Source of the DNA: Acanthosepion esculentum
Lineage: Eukaryota > Mollusca > Cephalopoda > Sepiida > Sepiidae
Direction of reading: 5' to 3'
Length of the DNA stretch: 64,000 nucleotides
Assembly (NCBI GenBank): GCA_964036315.1
Contig: OZ038488.1
Coordinates: 69,780,342 to 69,844,341, forward strand
In this document: in pieces, positions 1 through 11,790 of the stretch
How the letters are laid out: each line of letters opens with the position of its first letter
Numbering within the stretch: the first letter of the stretch is position 1
The notes under the pieces: generated by a model
Database searches by the model: none
What the model was told of the DNA's origin: nothing
Seen by the model: the letters and a program-made list of their open reading frames with translations, nothing else
Made by a program: the position numbers and the translations under genes

Positions 1-74
1 AAGTTTTTATCTTCCATTTTTGAAAGATGGTTATTACTATGTAGTGAAAAAAAACTATTTTAAATCAGTTAATA

Positions 75-78
<4 letters not shown>

Positions 79-107
<29 letters not shown>
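79..107. repeat. (TA)n microsatellite
   Basis: A run of alternating T and A, about 14 units long, lies in A+T-rich DNA. It is self-complementary and has no coding meaning. Confidence 0.95.
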
Positions 108-109
<2 letters not shown>

Positions 110-2446
110 AAAGAACAACTAAGCTAGATTGTTTATATGAAGAACCACATTGCAATACAAGAAGGTGTTCACTCAAGGAAGAACAGTGCCGAGAAGAAAA
201 CTAGAAAAGTGTGTGGGTGGCTGAGACTGACATAACTTTGAGATGATGATAGACATTTTCTCATGCTTTCTCCTTTTATTAATGGAAACTGCTGCTAGTT
301 CTTTTTAGCTTCAGCATTTGTTCTACTTGTACAATTCTTTTCAGCTCCATTTGGTGTCAATAATGGTCAATATCAACTAGGATAGGCCAAGAATGATTTT
401 TGCATCCTTACTGATGCAAAATCTGACACAAGATCATTACTTAAACATAGGCTTTCACAAAATACACCTGAACAACTTGCTCAACTTCTGACATCAGGGC
501 ATACTTCTGATGTTTCCTCTTTTAGTAGATTTAGAAAGTGCTGCTCCTCCACCCCAACAATACGGGTCCTCTGGGGTTTTATTTGGTTCATTTAATGTGA
601 AATTTCTTCTTTTTTTAACCAATGGGATTTTGCTCAAAATGCTAAGCTATATTAGTCAAGTTACAAGTATCAAAGAAAGCTCCAAACTTTCTATTTTAAA
701 TATAGTGGGATGCTGCTGTCTGAGGGATGGATTTCCAGTACCCATGTTAGTTGCTCTTTGTTTGCTTCAAGGCCAAGTTATCAAGGAAGAGACAAAGTGA
801 GAATGATAGGGTGATTTAGAAGGACTCATTTCATTTCAGTTTACCTAAAACTTAAACAAAGTCAAATCTTGTATGAAAGAAAAAAAATATGGAAAGTAGA
901 AAAGATATATGCACTAATTAACCTTGAAGCAAGCAAAACGTAACTACCCTGGACACTGGGGATCCATTCCTCAGGCATCTTGGGAAACCGTTTTCCTAAT
1001 TCATTCAATACTTACCTTCATCAATCAGTATTGGTGTTTTACTTCTATTTTATTTACTATTACCAGTATTATTTTAACCTGCTTAGTAGCTGGGATAGTT
1101 GTGCATTGTCACACTTGTTACAGAGATCAGTATTCAAGTTCAATAAAATCAGGTTTATAAATGCCGATTTTAAAAGGTAACATCCTTACTCTATTTGGAA
1201 AAATAATGCTACACCTCTTCCTCTGCCCTACTTCAATCAAGATCATAGAATCCGCAACCTACATGGTACAGTTAATTATGAACACCACAATCTTTTCAAT
1301 GGCTCTATAGTATGCACATTACAAGTGCCACACATGGTTTTTTGAATTCAGAATTGTTCTTCTCCTAAACTGGTTGCTAACTACAACTAGAGAGCCTAGT
1401 CTGCTCTGCTATTTAATCTATAAATGCCAGGAGAAGAGAACAACTCATGCCTTTTACACATATAGCATTGTGCCATTTTTATTAAATATTACTTACAGAA
1501 AGCAGAACATCAAACAAATGACTCCAATTCTTCTAGTTTTCTATCAAAATGACAAAGGGACATTAATTACTAATAACAATAGTAATTATATGTTTGCATT
1601 ATACACACATTTTGTTGGAAAAATAAGTGTGAATATTAAAAAATGGTACTTTTTTGTTATAATATTAGAAATTAATTTATTTTTTATAATTTCATTGTTT
1701 TTTTATAATATCGGAAATTATTTTATTTTAAATTTAGTAACATTTTTTTAAGCCAGTAAAAAATTCTCAACTTAAACTCTATGCCAAGTGATTCCAGTTC
1801 TGACTCTACAGATTTTTTTTTTAAAATTAAAGTGAAATGATAGAACATTTCTTAGAAAAAAAAATCCAAAATTGGAATGAGACTATAAACTTATTTTTTA
1901 TCATTTATCTATTCAGTTCATGCAAATGTTTCAAGTATTTTTTTTTAATAAATAAAATTTTACCTACTCTATATTTCATCTCTAGTTTTCAAAAAAAAAA
2001 AAAAAAACATGGCACTAGCAACTTTTACACTTAGGCAATAAATATTTCAAGCACAAAATCATATCTTCCAGCAATGAAATCAAAGAATGCCCACCAATGT
2101 AGAAGTTGAGTGGTTGTTAAATGATAAGCTGAATAAAACTAACTTTTGGCTATTCAGTATGACAAAACAATAAATTAAAAAAGGACACAAAAAAAGGCAG
2201 AGGCAAAACAGTTAAAGTAACAAGATAGAAAATAAAAAGTCGTATTCTACCATTGGAAAGGCAAAGGTAAATGATATTGGCAAGAAATAAAGAAAGACAC
2301 CTGGTCTCCTCTTTTCAAGAGAGGAATGTGAAATAAATAGGCAGACGAGCTGGAAGCTGAAATGCACAAGATTAATGCTTTGGCTTGCAATACAGCACAA
2401 CTATCTAACATGCATTTTTGATAGGCACAAATGAACACCACTAGAT
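108..2446. other. A+T-rich DNA with no recognisable feature
   Basis: The longest open frames here (510-800, 924-1160, 1374-1751) give Leu/Phe/Tyr/Ile-rich products with no motif I recognise. Poly-A and poly-T runs occur near 1813 and 1990. No TE signature or splice-bounded exon was found. Confidence 0.6.
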
Positions 2447-2646
2447 NNNNNNNNNNNNNNNNNNNNNNNNNNNNNNNNNNNNNNNNNNNNNNNNNNNNNN
2501 NNNNNNNNNNNNNNNNNNNNNNNNNNNNNNNNNNNNNNNNNNNNNNNNNNNNNNNNNNNNNNNNNNNNNNNNNNNNNNNNNNNNNNNNNNNNNNNNNNNN
2601 NNNNNNNNNNNNNNNNNNNNNNNNNNNNNNNNNNNNNNNNNNNNNN
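2447..2646. other. assembly gap (200 N)
   Basis: Exactly 200 consecutive N characters. The round number suggests a fixed or estimated scaffold gap, so the true length is unknown. Open frames reading across it are artefacts. Confidence 0.99.
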
Positions 2647-2779
2647 AATAAAACAGTGTTTACACAGAAACCAACACTGCATGGTGAATGTTTCATGACT
2701 TTAGTGATCATTAGATGATTGCTTAAAGTGTGAAACTGACAGTTACCATGCAATGTTGACTCCCCACAAAAATATACAA

Positions 2780-2782
<3 letters not shown>

Positions 2783-2831
<49 letters not shown>
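2783..2831. repeat. compound (TA)n(CA)n microsatellite
   Basis: About 18 TA units run directly into about 8 CA units. The same TA-to-CA transition is seen at 8316 and 35226, which suggests repeated slippage and point mutation within TA tracts. Confidence 0.95.
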
Positions 2832-3616
2832 ATTTCTACATGGAACAAGATACACTTCTTCAACCACTAAAGTTGCATAAAAAAAAATTTCCATTAACAC
2901 AAACCAAAGAATGAAACCCTATGCAACATATTCCAAGTTTGAGAATTAAAACCTTGAGACAATTAAGGACATCAATATTTTCTGTCAAATTTTTTTTTTT
3001 TTCATAAATATTTTTATTTAAGTTTAAAAATATTTCAAAAGATACTTTCTCAGAAAATCTACATTCTAAACTGTAACTGTAAAACCTGCTTTCTAAACTC
3101 AGCTTTAAACAGTCAACTATCACAAGGCAATTTTTAGAATTAGATCAAAGATAACATTTAACAGAGTTCACATCTTGGGAACCAAAAAAGAAGTAATAAT
3201 AAAAATATTTAAAAATACATAAAAGTTTATATATGTGGATGTCATTTTCTTTTAACTATTTTTTTTTTCTGATATAAGCTTCCTGCTTCTTTCTCTTCTC
3301 ATTTAACTGAGAAATTCATACAGACTGTCAGCTGAATACAACATTCTTTTTCTTTACTTCTGACTGATGCTTCATCTCTGACTTGTTTTCTGAAAAATAA
3401 ATATAGATATTTTACCAAGATGAGCTTAGTCTAGCGTAAAGCCACAAGTGGGAGACACTTAGTGGGGATCAAAACCCCCAAGACAATAGTAATAGTTTGC
3501 AAAATTAGTTTGCTAGCCAGTGTTCCATGGCAAGAAGGTGTCCTACATAAAAGCAAATACATGAATATGTACACACCTTCCATTATTAATTTCTTTGAAA
3601 AAAAGAAAGATATATG
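2832..3616. other. A+T-rich DNA with no recognisable feature
   Basis: Only A- and T-runs and short chance frames are seen. There is no TE motif or RNA gene. Confidence 0.55.
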
Positions 3617-4336
3617 TAGTAAGCTTTTTGTATTTGTAGGTTTAGCATATACAGATTCAACCAACCATAGATTAAAAAAAAAAAAATTCATGAAAGTTTT
3701 AAAAAAAAAAAATTAATCTGCCATGAACAAAGCACACCACTTATATATATGGCTTATCTAATACAAGCCCCAAAAGCCACTCAAGCTAGAGGGTTAATAA
3801 ATGAAGTCAAGGCCTAAAAGCAAATGAAAAGATGTGTAAAAAAACAACTCTGCTGTAGCATCCTTTTATTAAGTATTAAATCTTTTGATTAGAATTCAAT
3901 AATTAGTTAATTTCTGATAGATTTTCAAAATCAGTGCTTTTTTGCCTAAAATCTTTCTAATACAAATTATTTTTTGCTCACAGGTAACCAACTTTGCACA
4001 CTATCACTTTTCAAAAATATCTCCAGTCCTAGTGTAAACACAATTTTTATATCAGTATTTTCATTAGTTTTTCTTACAAATAGCACAAAGTTTGTTTCTC
4101 TACCCCATGTGTCAATTTCCTACCAAATTTTTTTTGTACCTACAGCACATCATCTATTACATAAAATTTAAATTGTCTTCACTATTATAAGTAATCTATT
4201 TAAAGTATACAAGGATATGTGCAGGTTATATGTAAATACTATGCCATTTTATATATGCGACTTGAGCATCCACGGATTTTCATATCAGCAGGGGCTCCTG
4301 GAACCAATCCCATGCAGATACTGAGGGACAACTGTA
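3617..4336 (-). mobile_element. Tigger/MER2-like pogo-family DNA element (non-autonomous)
   Basis: On the minus strand the right end begins TACAGTTGTCCCTCAGTATC. It then carries GGGATTGGTTCCAGGA, AAAATCCGTGGATGCTCAAG and AAATGGCATAGTATTT. The other end, read from about 3680 down to 3617, carries GGTTGGTTGAATCTG and degenerate terminal sequence. From memory this order matches the MER2/Tigger family of pogo-like transposons known from mammals: the same 5' and 3' terminal blocks, with TA at each edge as expected for the TA target site. The middle (about 3680-4200) is A+T-rich with long A-runs and has no transposase. The terminal repeats differ at many positions, so the copy is old. The family name rests on recalled consensus motifs and needs a database search. 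The presence of terminal inverted repeats and TA edges is visible here. Confidence 0.65.
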
Positions 4337-4563
4337 TAACTATAGCCTTGTATATAGAGAAACTTTATCTGTTTGCACATACGTGTGTAATCGGTTTTTG
4401 GGTTTTTTTTATGCAGGATGGTTGGACAAACAAAACAAATATGTACAGAGTTCTGTATATATCATTAAATGTGTGCAAAAACTTCTAACACTTTTTTTCA
4501 AAAGTAGAGACTGAATACCTAGTTAAAAATGCATGTTTTTTTCACAAGAAACTTTTACCTTTT

Positions 4564-4565
<2 letters not shown>

Positions 4566-4606
<41 letters not shown>
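4566..4606. repeat. (TG)n microsatellite
   Basis: About 20 TG units. An open frame running through it encodes only a Val-Cys repeat and is not a gene. Confidence 0.95.
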
Positions 4607-4608
<2 letters not shown>

Positions 4609-5718
4609 AGGGTTATGTATATTAACATTAATATACACCCTTAGCCATAAGGAATGTTCAGAAATTACATTTAAGACTTTGTCGTTGATAAAAAAGATAA
4701 ACAAAACTAAAAATACTGATAATTTTTTTAATCTAATTTTGCTGAGATGAAGAAAATTTTTGTTTGGGCTCCAAGTAGGTCACATCAGCAAAAAGTAAGG
4801 GGGGGGGGGTCATTTAACAATCCCAAACATGTTAGGTAACTTATAGCAAAGTCTCATAGGGACATCTTATCAAGTGTTTTGGCAAAGTCCTTTTATAACT
4901 TAACAATAATCATCTTTTCACTCATGTCTGTTTTCCTGAAAAGACTGCAACAGTTGTTTGCCACTGTTTATTATCAGATGAATATTGTGTCTTTTTAAGA
5001 GTTTTATATTTACTCTTTTATAATGTCTGGTCTAATACAGTAATCATTTCAGGTGCAGACAATACTGTCAAAAGGAAGAATATTAGCAAAACAGTTACAA
5101 CATAAATGTCAAGTGCAGATAAAATCAACTATTTAAATAGTGCTGAGAATGTTTAATTTTTTAACCTGATACATTGTTTGAGTCTTTCATAATACAAAAA
5201 GTATAAAAAATATCAACATGGAAATACATGTTTACATTTGAACTGACATAAAAAGATACCTGTGAAAAATTTGGAGAGTGAAACCCATTTCATTACAAGA
5301 TTGTCATATGATATACCTGAAGAGCACAGGAGAAAAAAATTGGGATTTTAATGAAAAGATGAAGATGTTAGTCCAGTCAGTTCATAGAATGACTAGAGCA
5401 GTTCTCCTGAAAATTTCATAAAACTCTATTTAATTACACAAAATACTGTATAGAATGGTGACTATTATAAACCAATTGTACCAGCCAAAAACATCAAAAT
5501 TAAACATTCTCAATTTTGGTGGAAAGACTGTATGATAATGTGCATTATTTATAATGACATGCCCTACTTTGTTGTGTGTGTGTATTAATACTTGTATACA
5601 TTGACCAGTGAACATGTGTAAAACATGTATGCATTTGTAGCTCCCTGAGGCGTTGTGCTTACAAGTATTAAGGATATGCTGAAAAAGTTTTCAGCCCAAC
5701 CAGAATGAAAAGATACGT
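4607..5718. other. A+T-rich DNA with no recognisable feature
   Basis: A G-run of about 11 lies at 4800-4810. Nothing else was recognised up to the LINE relic. Confidence 0.5.
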
Positions 5719-6054
5719 ATGATTAGTCATCTAGTCAGATTTTGGGAAGTGGGCCAGACCAAAAACTTTTCAGTACCCAGCTCATATCTATTACCATTAG
5801 CTTTCATCCCTTCTCAGAAATACCAGGTGAAACCACAATCCTCTCCAGTATGCTTGGCCACCATAAAACACAGGAACCACTATTTCCAGCTATACCAGTG
5901 GAGCAGCTCTCGTCATAACAGGTGCCTATTTGCTACTGCTTGTAACAAATGTAAACAAGTCCTTGAAGAAGCTAAATCCCTGTTTACTGAGAGAATGAGG
6001 CCTATTAACCTTCTGTTTCTTTGGGAAACTCCTAGATGCCCTAATCAATGCTGA
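5719..6054 (+). pseudogene. LINE ORF2 relic: region between endonuclease and RT
   Basis: The translated segment contains KYQVKPQSSP, then HRNHYFQLYQ and CNKCKQVLEEAKSLFTERM. From memory this is the charged linker that precedes the RT domain in jockey/CR1-type ORF2 proteins. The first 25 or so residues are not clearly LINE-like, so the true left edge may be nearer 5790. The frame closes at a stop just where the RT domain should continue, and reading resumes in another frame at about 6048. Confidence 0.75.
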
Positions 6055-6353
6055 ATTGGTTCATCATCTCTCATCACAGGGCCTTTTCTCAAACAAAACA
6101 ATACAGCTTTCATTTCTCCAGATCAACTGCTGATGTACTAACAATATTTGTGGAAAGAGTCTATCATGTTTTAGATAAAAAAAACAGTGAAGCCCGGGCT
6201 AAGGTATTGGACATCTTGAAAACAGAGACTGGCATTCAAGTCTTCTCCACAAGCTGAAAAGCTACGGCATCCCTGGGCATGTTTTTGAGCTGATTCAGTT
6301 CCTATCAAATCGTGAAATAAAAGATGAACAGCCACTTATCTCCATTCTTTTGC
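6048..6353 (+). pseudogene. LINE ORF2 relic: RT fingers and motif A region
   Basis: The frame carries RSTADVLTIFVERVYHVLDK. The sequence then decays over the place where a DISKAFDKVWH-type motif A would be, leaving DILKT, so the first catalytic Asp cluster is destroyed. After the frame ends (about 6257) the next frame still reads KLKSYGIPGHVFELIQFLSN, the usual continuation, up to about 6320. There are therefore at least two frameshifts inside 300 bp. Confidence 0.8.
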
Positions 6354-6624
6354 ACTAACACAGATGTCTCCCAAGGGCTCCATCCTTGGTCCTACACTGT
6401 TTTTAATTTTCATTAACAACCTTCCTGATGACATCAGCTCTCAACTTGGCATCTACGCTGATGACACTACCATTTACTCCTGCCTCAGTAGTAAGGCTGA
6501 TCAGTCAGACAAGGTCAAAATTGCAGCCGATCTACAAAATGACCTCAAGTTATCTGGGATAATGAAAAATGATGTGTCAATTTTAATGCCACCAAAACTA
6601 AACTGCTCTCCATTAATCATCTGA
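6354..6624 (+). pseudogene. LINE ORF2 relic: RT palm with YADD catalytic motif
   Basis: This segment contains the RT motif B block SPKGSILGPTLFLIFINNLP and, about 10 residues later, motif C YADD (codons at 6454-6465) followed by DTTIYSCLSSK. YADD is the metal-binding active site of non-LTR reverse transcriptases. The local core is intact but isolated: motif A upstream is lost, and the frame stops before the thumb. The ATG at 6364 falls within motif B and is not a real start. The same downstream region (KVKIAADLQNDL) is shared with the copy at 27534. Confidence 0.92.
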
Positions 6625-6683
6625 GAGACCCTGCTCAGCCTTCCATCAGCTGTGGCCAATTCTGTCATCCAAGAAAGTGATAC

Positions 6684-7286
6684 ATGGCACCTTGGCTAAC
6701 ATTCTCAGCTGACATAAGGTGGAAAGACTACATTGAATCCATCACCAGATCAGCTGCTAAGAAAGTTGGTTCACTGTGTCAAGAAAAACAATTTTTCTTT
6801 CCAGAATCTATCTTGTATATCTATAAGTCTAGCATTTATCCATTCTTAGAATCTTGCTACCATATATGGTCCGGTGTCCCTGCTATTTTCTTGAAGCTCC
6901 TCAATAAAATCCAAAAAAGAATCAGCAGTATTATTGGTTTGATCTCATGGATCAGCTTCAGTCACTTGCCCACCACTGTAAGGTTGCCTCACTGTGCCTT
7001 TTTTTATAAATACTTTAATGGTAATTGTTCAATTGAGCTCTATGCTATGGTACCTAGACTGTATGAATTTAAGCACAATACTAGACTGGCAGAGAGATAT
7101 CATCAACTTATAGCTGAGCTAGCTAAATGTAGCTGTAACTTCTATGCTAACAGTTTCTTATCCTGCACTTCTCACTTGTGGAACTCCCTCCCTTTCCAAC
7201 CAATTTTAATCTGCAAAAATTTTAATGCAATGTCAATCGCTATCTACTGTCCTCTTGATTATTCTTTTCTTTCTCCTCATTACTAA
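6684..7286 (+). pseudogene. LINE ORF2 relic: thumb and C-terminal domain
   Basis: This is the longest single TE frame in the window, about 200 codons. It reads LTFSADIRWKDYIESI, SAAKKVGSLC, ESILYIYKSSIYPFLESC, HIWSGVP, LLNKIQKRI, FYKYFNGNCS and, near the end, SHLWNSLPF. This is the standard C-terminal series of jockey/CR1-type ORF2 proteins, including the WNSLP block just before the stop. Uninterrupted reading over 600 bp suggests this copy is not very ancient, despite frameshifts upstream. Confidence 0.9.
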
Positions 7287-7380
7287 TGTTTCTGTTCCTA
7301 ATTCCTCCACACCCTGTCACCCTTTGCATGCTAATGTCTGTACTGCCTTGCTTGGGGTGATACAGATTAAACAAAAAAGA

Positions 7381-8315
7381 AGTTGCTGTTAATGGTATTT
7401 CTTTCATCTTGATTTCATGCTTTTTATTTTAACATTCTACAATAACTTGATCAGAATTAGAAGAGATTGACAAAAAAATAAAAAAATACTAAGATAAAAT
7501 ATTCAGTGAAAATAATAACTGACAATGCTTCATTTATTAATAAATTCAATATTATGACTAATACTACAAGTGTATATATAAAAACACAATGAAGATAGAG
7601 TGAAAGTTCAATGTAGAGTGAGTACACCTTTATAGCATGATGGTAAAGCATTTGCAACATTAAGACAGGCTTCCAAAGGAAAAAAAAAAAGAATGAGATA
7701 TTAGGTTTATTCTTTATTTCCAATTTATACTGTTTACTAAAAGTCATAGAATGGTGGCCCGAGATGTTGTGATAAAAAGTAACCGAAATTAAGATGAAAC
7801 ACTAGTCAAAAAATTCTTCATCTTATAATAAATTCAAGATATTATGTTTATTTATTATTTTAAAATATAAATTATTTTATAAATGTACTTGTTAAAAAGA
7901 AAAATATGCATGCATGATATTCAGATGAATATCTTCAGCTTTGTTATTTTGACCAATTGAATCTCCTAACCTTCAGGTGCAAGTCATGTTTTGTAATCTT
8001 TTTTTTCTTTTTACTTTTAACTCCTTACTGAGTAAAGCATCAAAGATTTGTTCAGTAGTTTTTTGTTTATATAGTGATCAAAACAAAAATGAGAGATACT
8101 AGTGCACATGATTCATCAAATAATGGCAATCCCCAATACAGAATTTTAGGTAATTCTTGTAATGCAATGTGTGTGTGTATATGTATGTGTTACAAGACAC
8201 ACAGATGTTGTTTTGTCTATCCAAATGGCTGCTTATTCATATGAGACTGTCTATGCATATGTTTAAGTCAAATAGTTACAAAGATTTCCCTATACTGTTA
8301 CATACATACTTCTCC
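7381..8315. other. A+T-rich DNA with no recognisable feature
   Basis: Only A/T runs and chance frames were found. A minus-strand open frame at 7457-7747 encodes Phe/Leu/Tyr-rich sequence with no motif. Confidence 0.5.

Positions 8316-8376
<61 letters not shown>
8316..8376. repeat. symmetric (GT)n(AT)n(AC)n microsatellite
   Basis: About 11 GT units, then about 13 AT units, then about 7 AC units. The GT arm is complementary to the AC arm, so the whole tract can fold into a hairpin. Confidence 0.95.
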
Positions 8377-9439
8377 TTCCTCAATGTCTCTCCAAATTCT
8401 AAAATATGTAAGAAAATCTAGTCATCAATCTTCTTGTGCTAATCAGTAACAAGGGACTGCTTAATGCCTGCTTTCAATACCTCCACACTCACTTCTTGTG
8501 GATATAATGCTAAAACTCTTGCTTCTTTCTACATCCTTTTCATCATAATCGGATCAGGTCATGAAACCAAGAAGTAACTCAACAAGCTGAGGAATAAACT
8601 TTCACACTTCCACAGCAACCAAGCTCATTTTTCTATTCATAATATATTTAACTATTAAAAAAAAAAAATGAATAAAAAAAAGAAAGAAAGAAAAATCACT
8701 GATTTTTGATAAAAGCAGCGTTTGTTTTCCTAGTGCTAGTCAGAAAGGAGTGTCTTGAACATTAGAATCATTATACATATAATAGCCCTATCTTGTCAGT
8801 AATGCATACATTAATTCCTGATCACTGACAATCACTTTCTTTCAAATTTTCAATGCGCAATATACAGAGTAAGCTACAAAATCTGCTAAAACAAATTTTA
8901 TATTAAAAATTATTAAATTCTCTGTTTTGTCAACAGTTCTTTTCCTGTTGCCAGGTGAAATAATTTAATTTTGGCAGAAAATGACAAAAGCAAATTTGAA
9001 TCATGAAATTAATGAAATTTTTAAGAAAAGATAAAGTCTAGGTTACATATGGCAGTTCCAAATATGATTGGGGCTAAACCAATTGTTTTATTTTTCCCTT
9101 CCAAATTTTTCTCAATTATTTGTAATTTTCTGTATTTTGTATTCATTAGAATAAGTTAAAGCTTTGAAATAATTGTTTAATAAATCCTAATCAATGGCGA
9201 ATTGTAAATCTTTGTATATTTTTCAAATTTGAAGTTAGTTTTAACTGTTGACATTAAAACAATATAAGGTGGATTTAAGATTGCAGGTTAATAAACACTT
9301 TCTGAGAAAAATGCATTTCTCTTTTATCTAATATTAATTGAAACTTCTCCAATACAGTGACAATATAATAGGAACTTCTTACTGGAATGAAAAGCAGATT
9401 TGAGACCCAACACCTTTTTCCGGGTTGGGGGGGGGGGTG
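8377..9439. other. A+T-rich DNA with no recognisable feature
   Basis: Nothing recognised apart from A-runs near 8655 and a G-run at 9426-9437. Confidence 0.5.
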
Positions 9440-10100
9440 ACTTTCAATTGTAAGACGACAATGTATGGCTGTCAGCATGAGGTACAACCCAAGATGTAAG
9501 CTACAAACTGGAGACATCAGAATAAAAAAAGTACAGAAATTTAAATATCTTGGATATGTTTTAACAGATAGCTGAAAACATGACACAGAAATATGACAGT
9601 GTCTTGGAATAACAAAAGCCGTCTTCTAAAAGCTAAACAAAATATTAAGAATCAGGAAAATTTTTGTTCAGAATAAAGAAAAGATTGCTGAATTGCTATT
9701 TAATATCAATCTTTCTATATGGCAGTGAACTCTGGATAATTTCTTCACAGATAAACAAGAGACTTCTGCAAAAGGATGCAGAGAATACCATAGACAGAAC
9801 ATGTGAGTAACAAGGAAGTTTCAAGGAAAATAGAAACAAAAAGGACACTTGGAGCTTGGGATCAGAAAAAGATAGTTGAAATTTCTAAGGGGCACAATGA
9901 AGAAAGAGGGATTGAAGAATTTGACACTCATATAATAGAAGAGAGAAACAGCAAATAACCTACTGAATGAGCTTGTGTAAATGAATGGTAGAAGAGTTAC
10001 CAGTAGAGATGGGAAAAAGACAAATATCACTTAAAGCTGCAAAGGATAGGGAGATGCAGAAAGGCATGATCACCCATATCATGAAGGGTGACAGTAAATT
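9440..10100 (+). mobile_element. RTE-like LINE relic, C-terminal half of ORF2
   Basis: Plus-strand translation across several frames gives KKVQKFKYLGYVLTD (about 9528-9570), KLNKILRIRKI, then LYGSELWIISSQ (about 9716-9750). It continues with a decayed form of the HVSNEEVL region and ends in KAAKDREMQKGMITHIMKG (about 10033-10090) before a stop. This order (FKYLG, LLYGSE.W, LRAA.DRK..RAMI.H) is, from memory, the C-terminal part of RTE-like ORF2 proteins often annotated as craniofacial development protein 2-like. Many stops and frameshifts are present. Three other fragments of the family occur at 11555-11790 (minus), 13880-14395 and 62885-63278. Confidence 0.85.
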
Positions 10101-10563
10101 AAAAAAACACCTGTTCTTCATAGAATTTTTTTAAGTGAAAAGTTAGTATATTCTACATTTGGAGAATTTTCAAATTTTAATTTTTTTAATGTTTTTTTAA
10201 ATTATTTATTCTCTCAGAATTTAAAAAAAAAAAAAAAGGAAAAATTTCTATACTCATTTCCTTCACTCAAAGATTTATCATAACTTTATCTCAAAACTAT
10301 CAAAGCTACAGTTAAATGGGAGGAGGGAACTGCCTTAGCACAACAACTACTTTAGAGAAATTTTGGTCAAATCTTTGGTTGACCTTAAGAAAATTCTCAA
10401 AACAAAATACTCACCAAACAATCATAGTTCACAATGCTTCACTTAAAAATAAAAATTCAAGATATTGTGACCCTAATATTCTAACCATGTTCATATATTT
10501 TAACAAAGGGTTATCACTACCATAACCACCCCCAAATGGGGTTATCTGTCCTTGTTTTTGTTT
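10101..10563. other. A+T-rich DNA with no recognisable feature
   Basis: Poly-T and poly-A runs occur near 10180-10230, with a chance frame at 10316-10525. Nothing else was seen. Confidence 0.5.
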
Positions 10564-10593
10564 CCCCCCCCCCCCACACACACACACACACAC
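10564..10593. repeat. poly-C followed by (CA)n
   Basis: A C-run of about 12 runs into about 9 CA units. Confidence 0.95.
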
Positions 10594-11554
10594 CTTTCAG
10601 GTAGCTATTTTATTAGTGCATGTAAACAAACAGATCAAATTTGCAATTTTTTAAATATTTTGTGAAATATTTTTATTTTAAAATTTTTGAAGGGCTTTTC
10701 TAATTTTGTTGTTTATAATTTCAAAAATTATGCGACATATTATACCTTTCAGTTTTTGTCTTAAATAAAATAAATTTGTTTTTTGTTTGTTTTTTGTTTG
10801 TTTTTTTAAGACAATCCCAGGAATTGTCAGGTTGTGTTTCTAGTTCCTAAGTAGAATAATAAGTTTAAAAAAAAAAAAACTAAAACCATAAGAGATTAAA
10901 AGGATACAAAGTGGAGGGGGATATTGTGTGTGAAGAGAAACTGACATATGTACAGGTATATATTTATCAATTACAAGTTAGTTTGACACAAGGCCACTCT
11001 GGTGATGAGCACGAGATAGCAAACTAATCATAGGCTCCTTCTTATATTTGCTATATGTTTAAAAAAATTAAAGTTTTATCTAAATTGTGTGGCTTGAACA
11101 GACAGCAGATATAAGAAAAGGAATCATCAATCAAGAGAATCATGCCAAATACAATTGCTTTAAGTTTAAACTATGAAGATGTTCAATATCTAAGTACGGT
11201 TTACCTTGTTTGTCTTCAAATAAAAACTGTTATAAGATCCAATACCAATGAAGACAAGACACACCTTACAGTGAAGCCAATGCACATCTGTTCATACCAT
11301 CTTGTAATCGTCTCGTCATGCTAGTGCTAATCTCTACATTGCCATGAGAAAAAATAGAAAAAAAATGTTTGGAGATGGTAGAGCAAGAAGAAAAAATTTT
11401 GAGTAGAAATTAAGAATAAGTACAGCATATATTTACACCTATTTCTGTTATAGAACTAGAAAGATGCCCATGAAGAAGATTACTATTCATCCATTTTAAT
11501 AGTCTGAAAATACACTCCTTCTCAAAATGACAAATTCTGACAATCTTGTATAGG
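10594..11554. other. A+T-rich DNA with no recognisable feature
   Basis: Contains short TTTGT repeats near 10780-10805. Nothing else was recognised. Confidence 0.5.
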
Positions 11555-11790
11555 CCGTCTCTCTTCAGAAGGTGGATGATCATAGCTCTCCACAACTTTC
11601 TATGCTTTGTAGCTCTTAGTAATGGTTGCTTTTTTAATATCCTTCCCACTCCGTTCTGCTATCCATTTCTACACAAACTTGTTAGGTAGGCTATTAGCTG
11701 TTTCCTTCTGCCTCTCTCTGTCTTAAATATATGCCCTTTGAGTACCAGATTTCCCAGGCCTTCTTTTCTCATTATGTGTCCTAGAAACTA
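11555..11790 (-). mobile_element. RTE-like LINE relic, extreme C-terminus of ORF2
   Basis: On the minus strand the sequence reads FLGHIMRKEGLGNLVLKGHI (from about 11790 downward), a decayed linker, then LLRATKHRKLWRAMIIHLLK ending near 11555. It is the same terminal block as at 10.05 kb and 63.25 kb but in the opposite orientation. Reading goes through at least two frames. Only the last 75 or so residues are present, so this is a short 5'-truncated insertion. Confidence 0.85.

Larger units (their letters stand above)
5719..7380 (+). mobile_element. jockey/CR1-type non-LTR retrotransposon (LINE), 5'-truncated relic
   Basis: Four successive open frames on the plus strand, in shifting reading frames, read as one ORF2 protein. 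In order they are the linker between endonuclease and RT, the RT fingers, the RT palm with YADD, and the thumb and C-terminal region. The endonuclease domain is missing, as expected for 5' truncation during target-primed reverse transcription. The 3' end after the last stop (7286) is about 90 bp of untranslated sequence ending near an A-rich stretch at 7370. Two more fragments of this LINE type lie at 27534-27990 and 51565-51836. Frame changes between every segment show it is dead. Confidence 0.9.

Noticed and set aside
2247..2900. Long minus-strand open frame (217 codons)
   Set aside because: It reads through the 200-N gap and a (TA)n tract; without those it is two short unrelated pieces.
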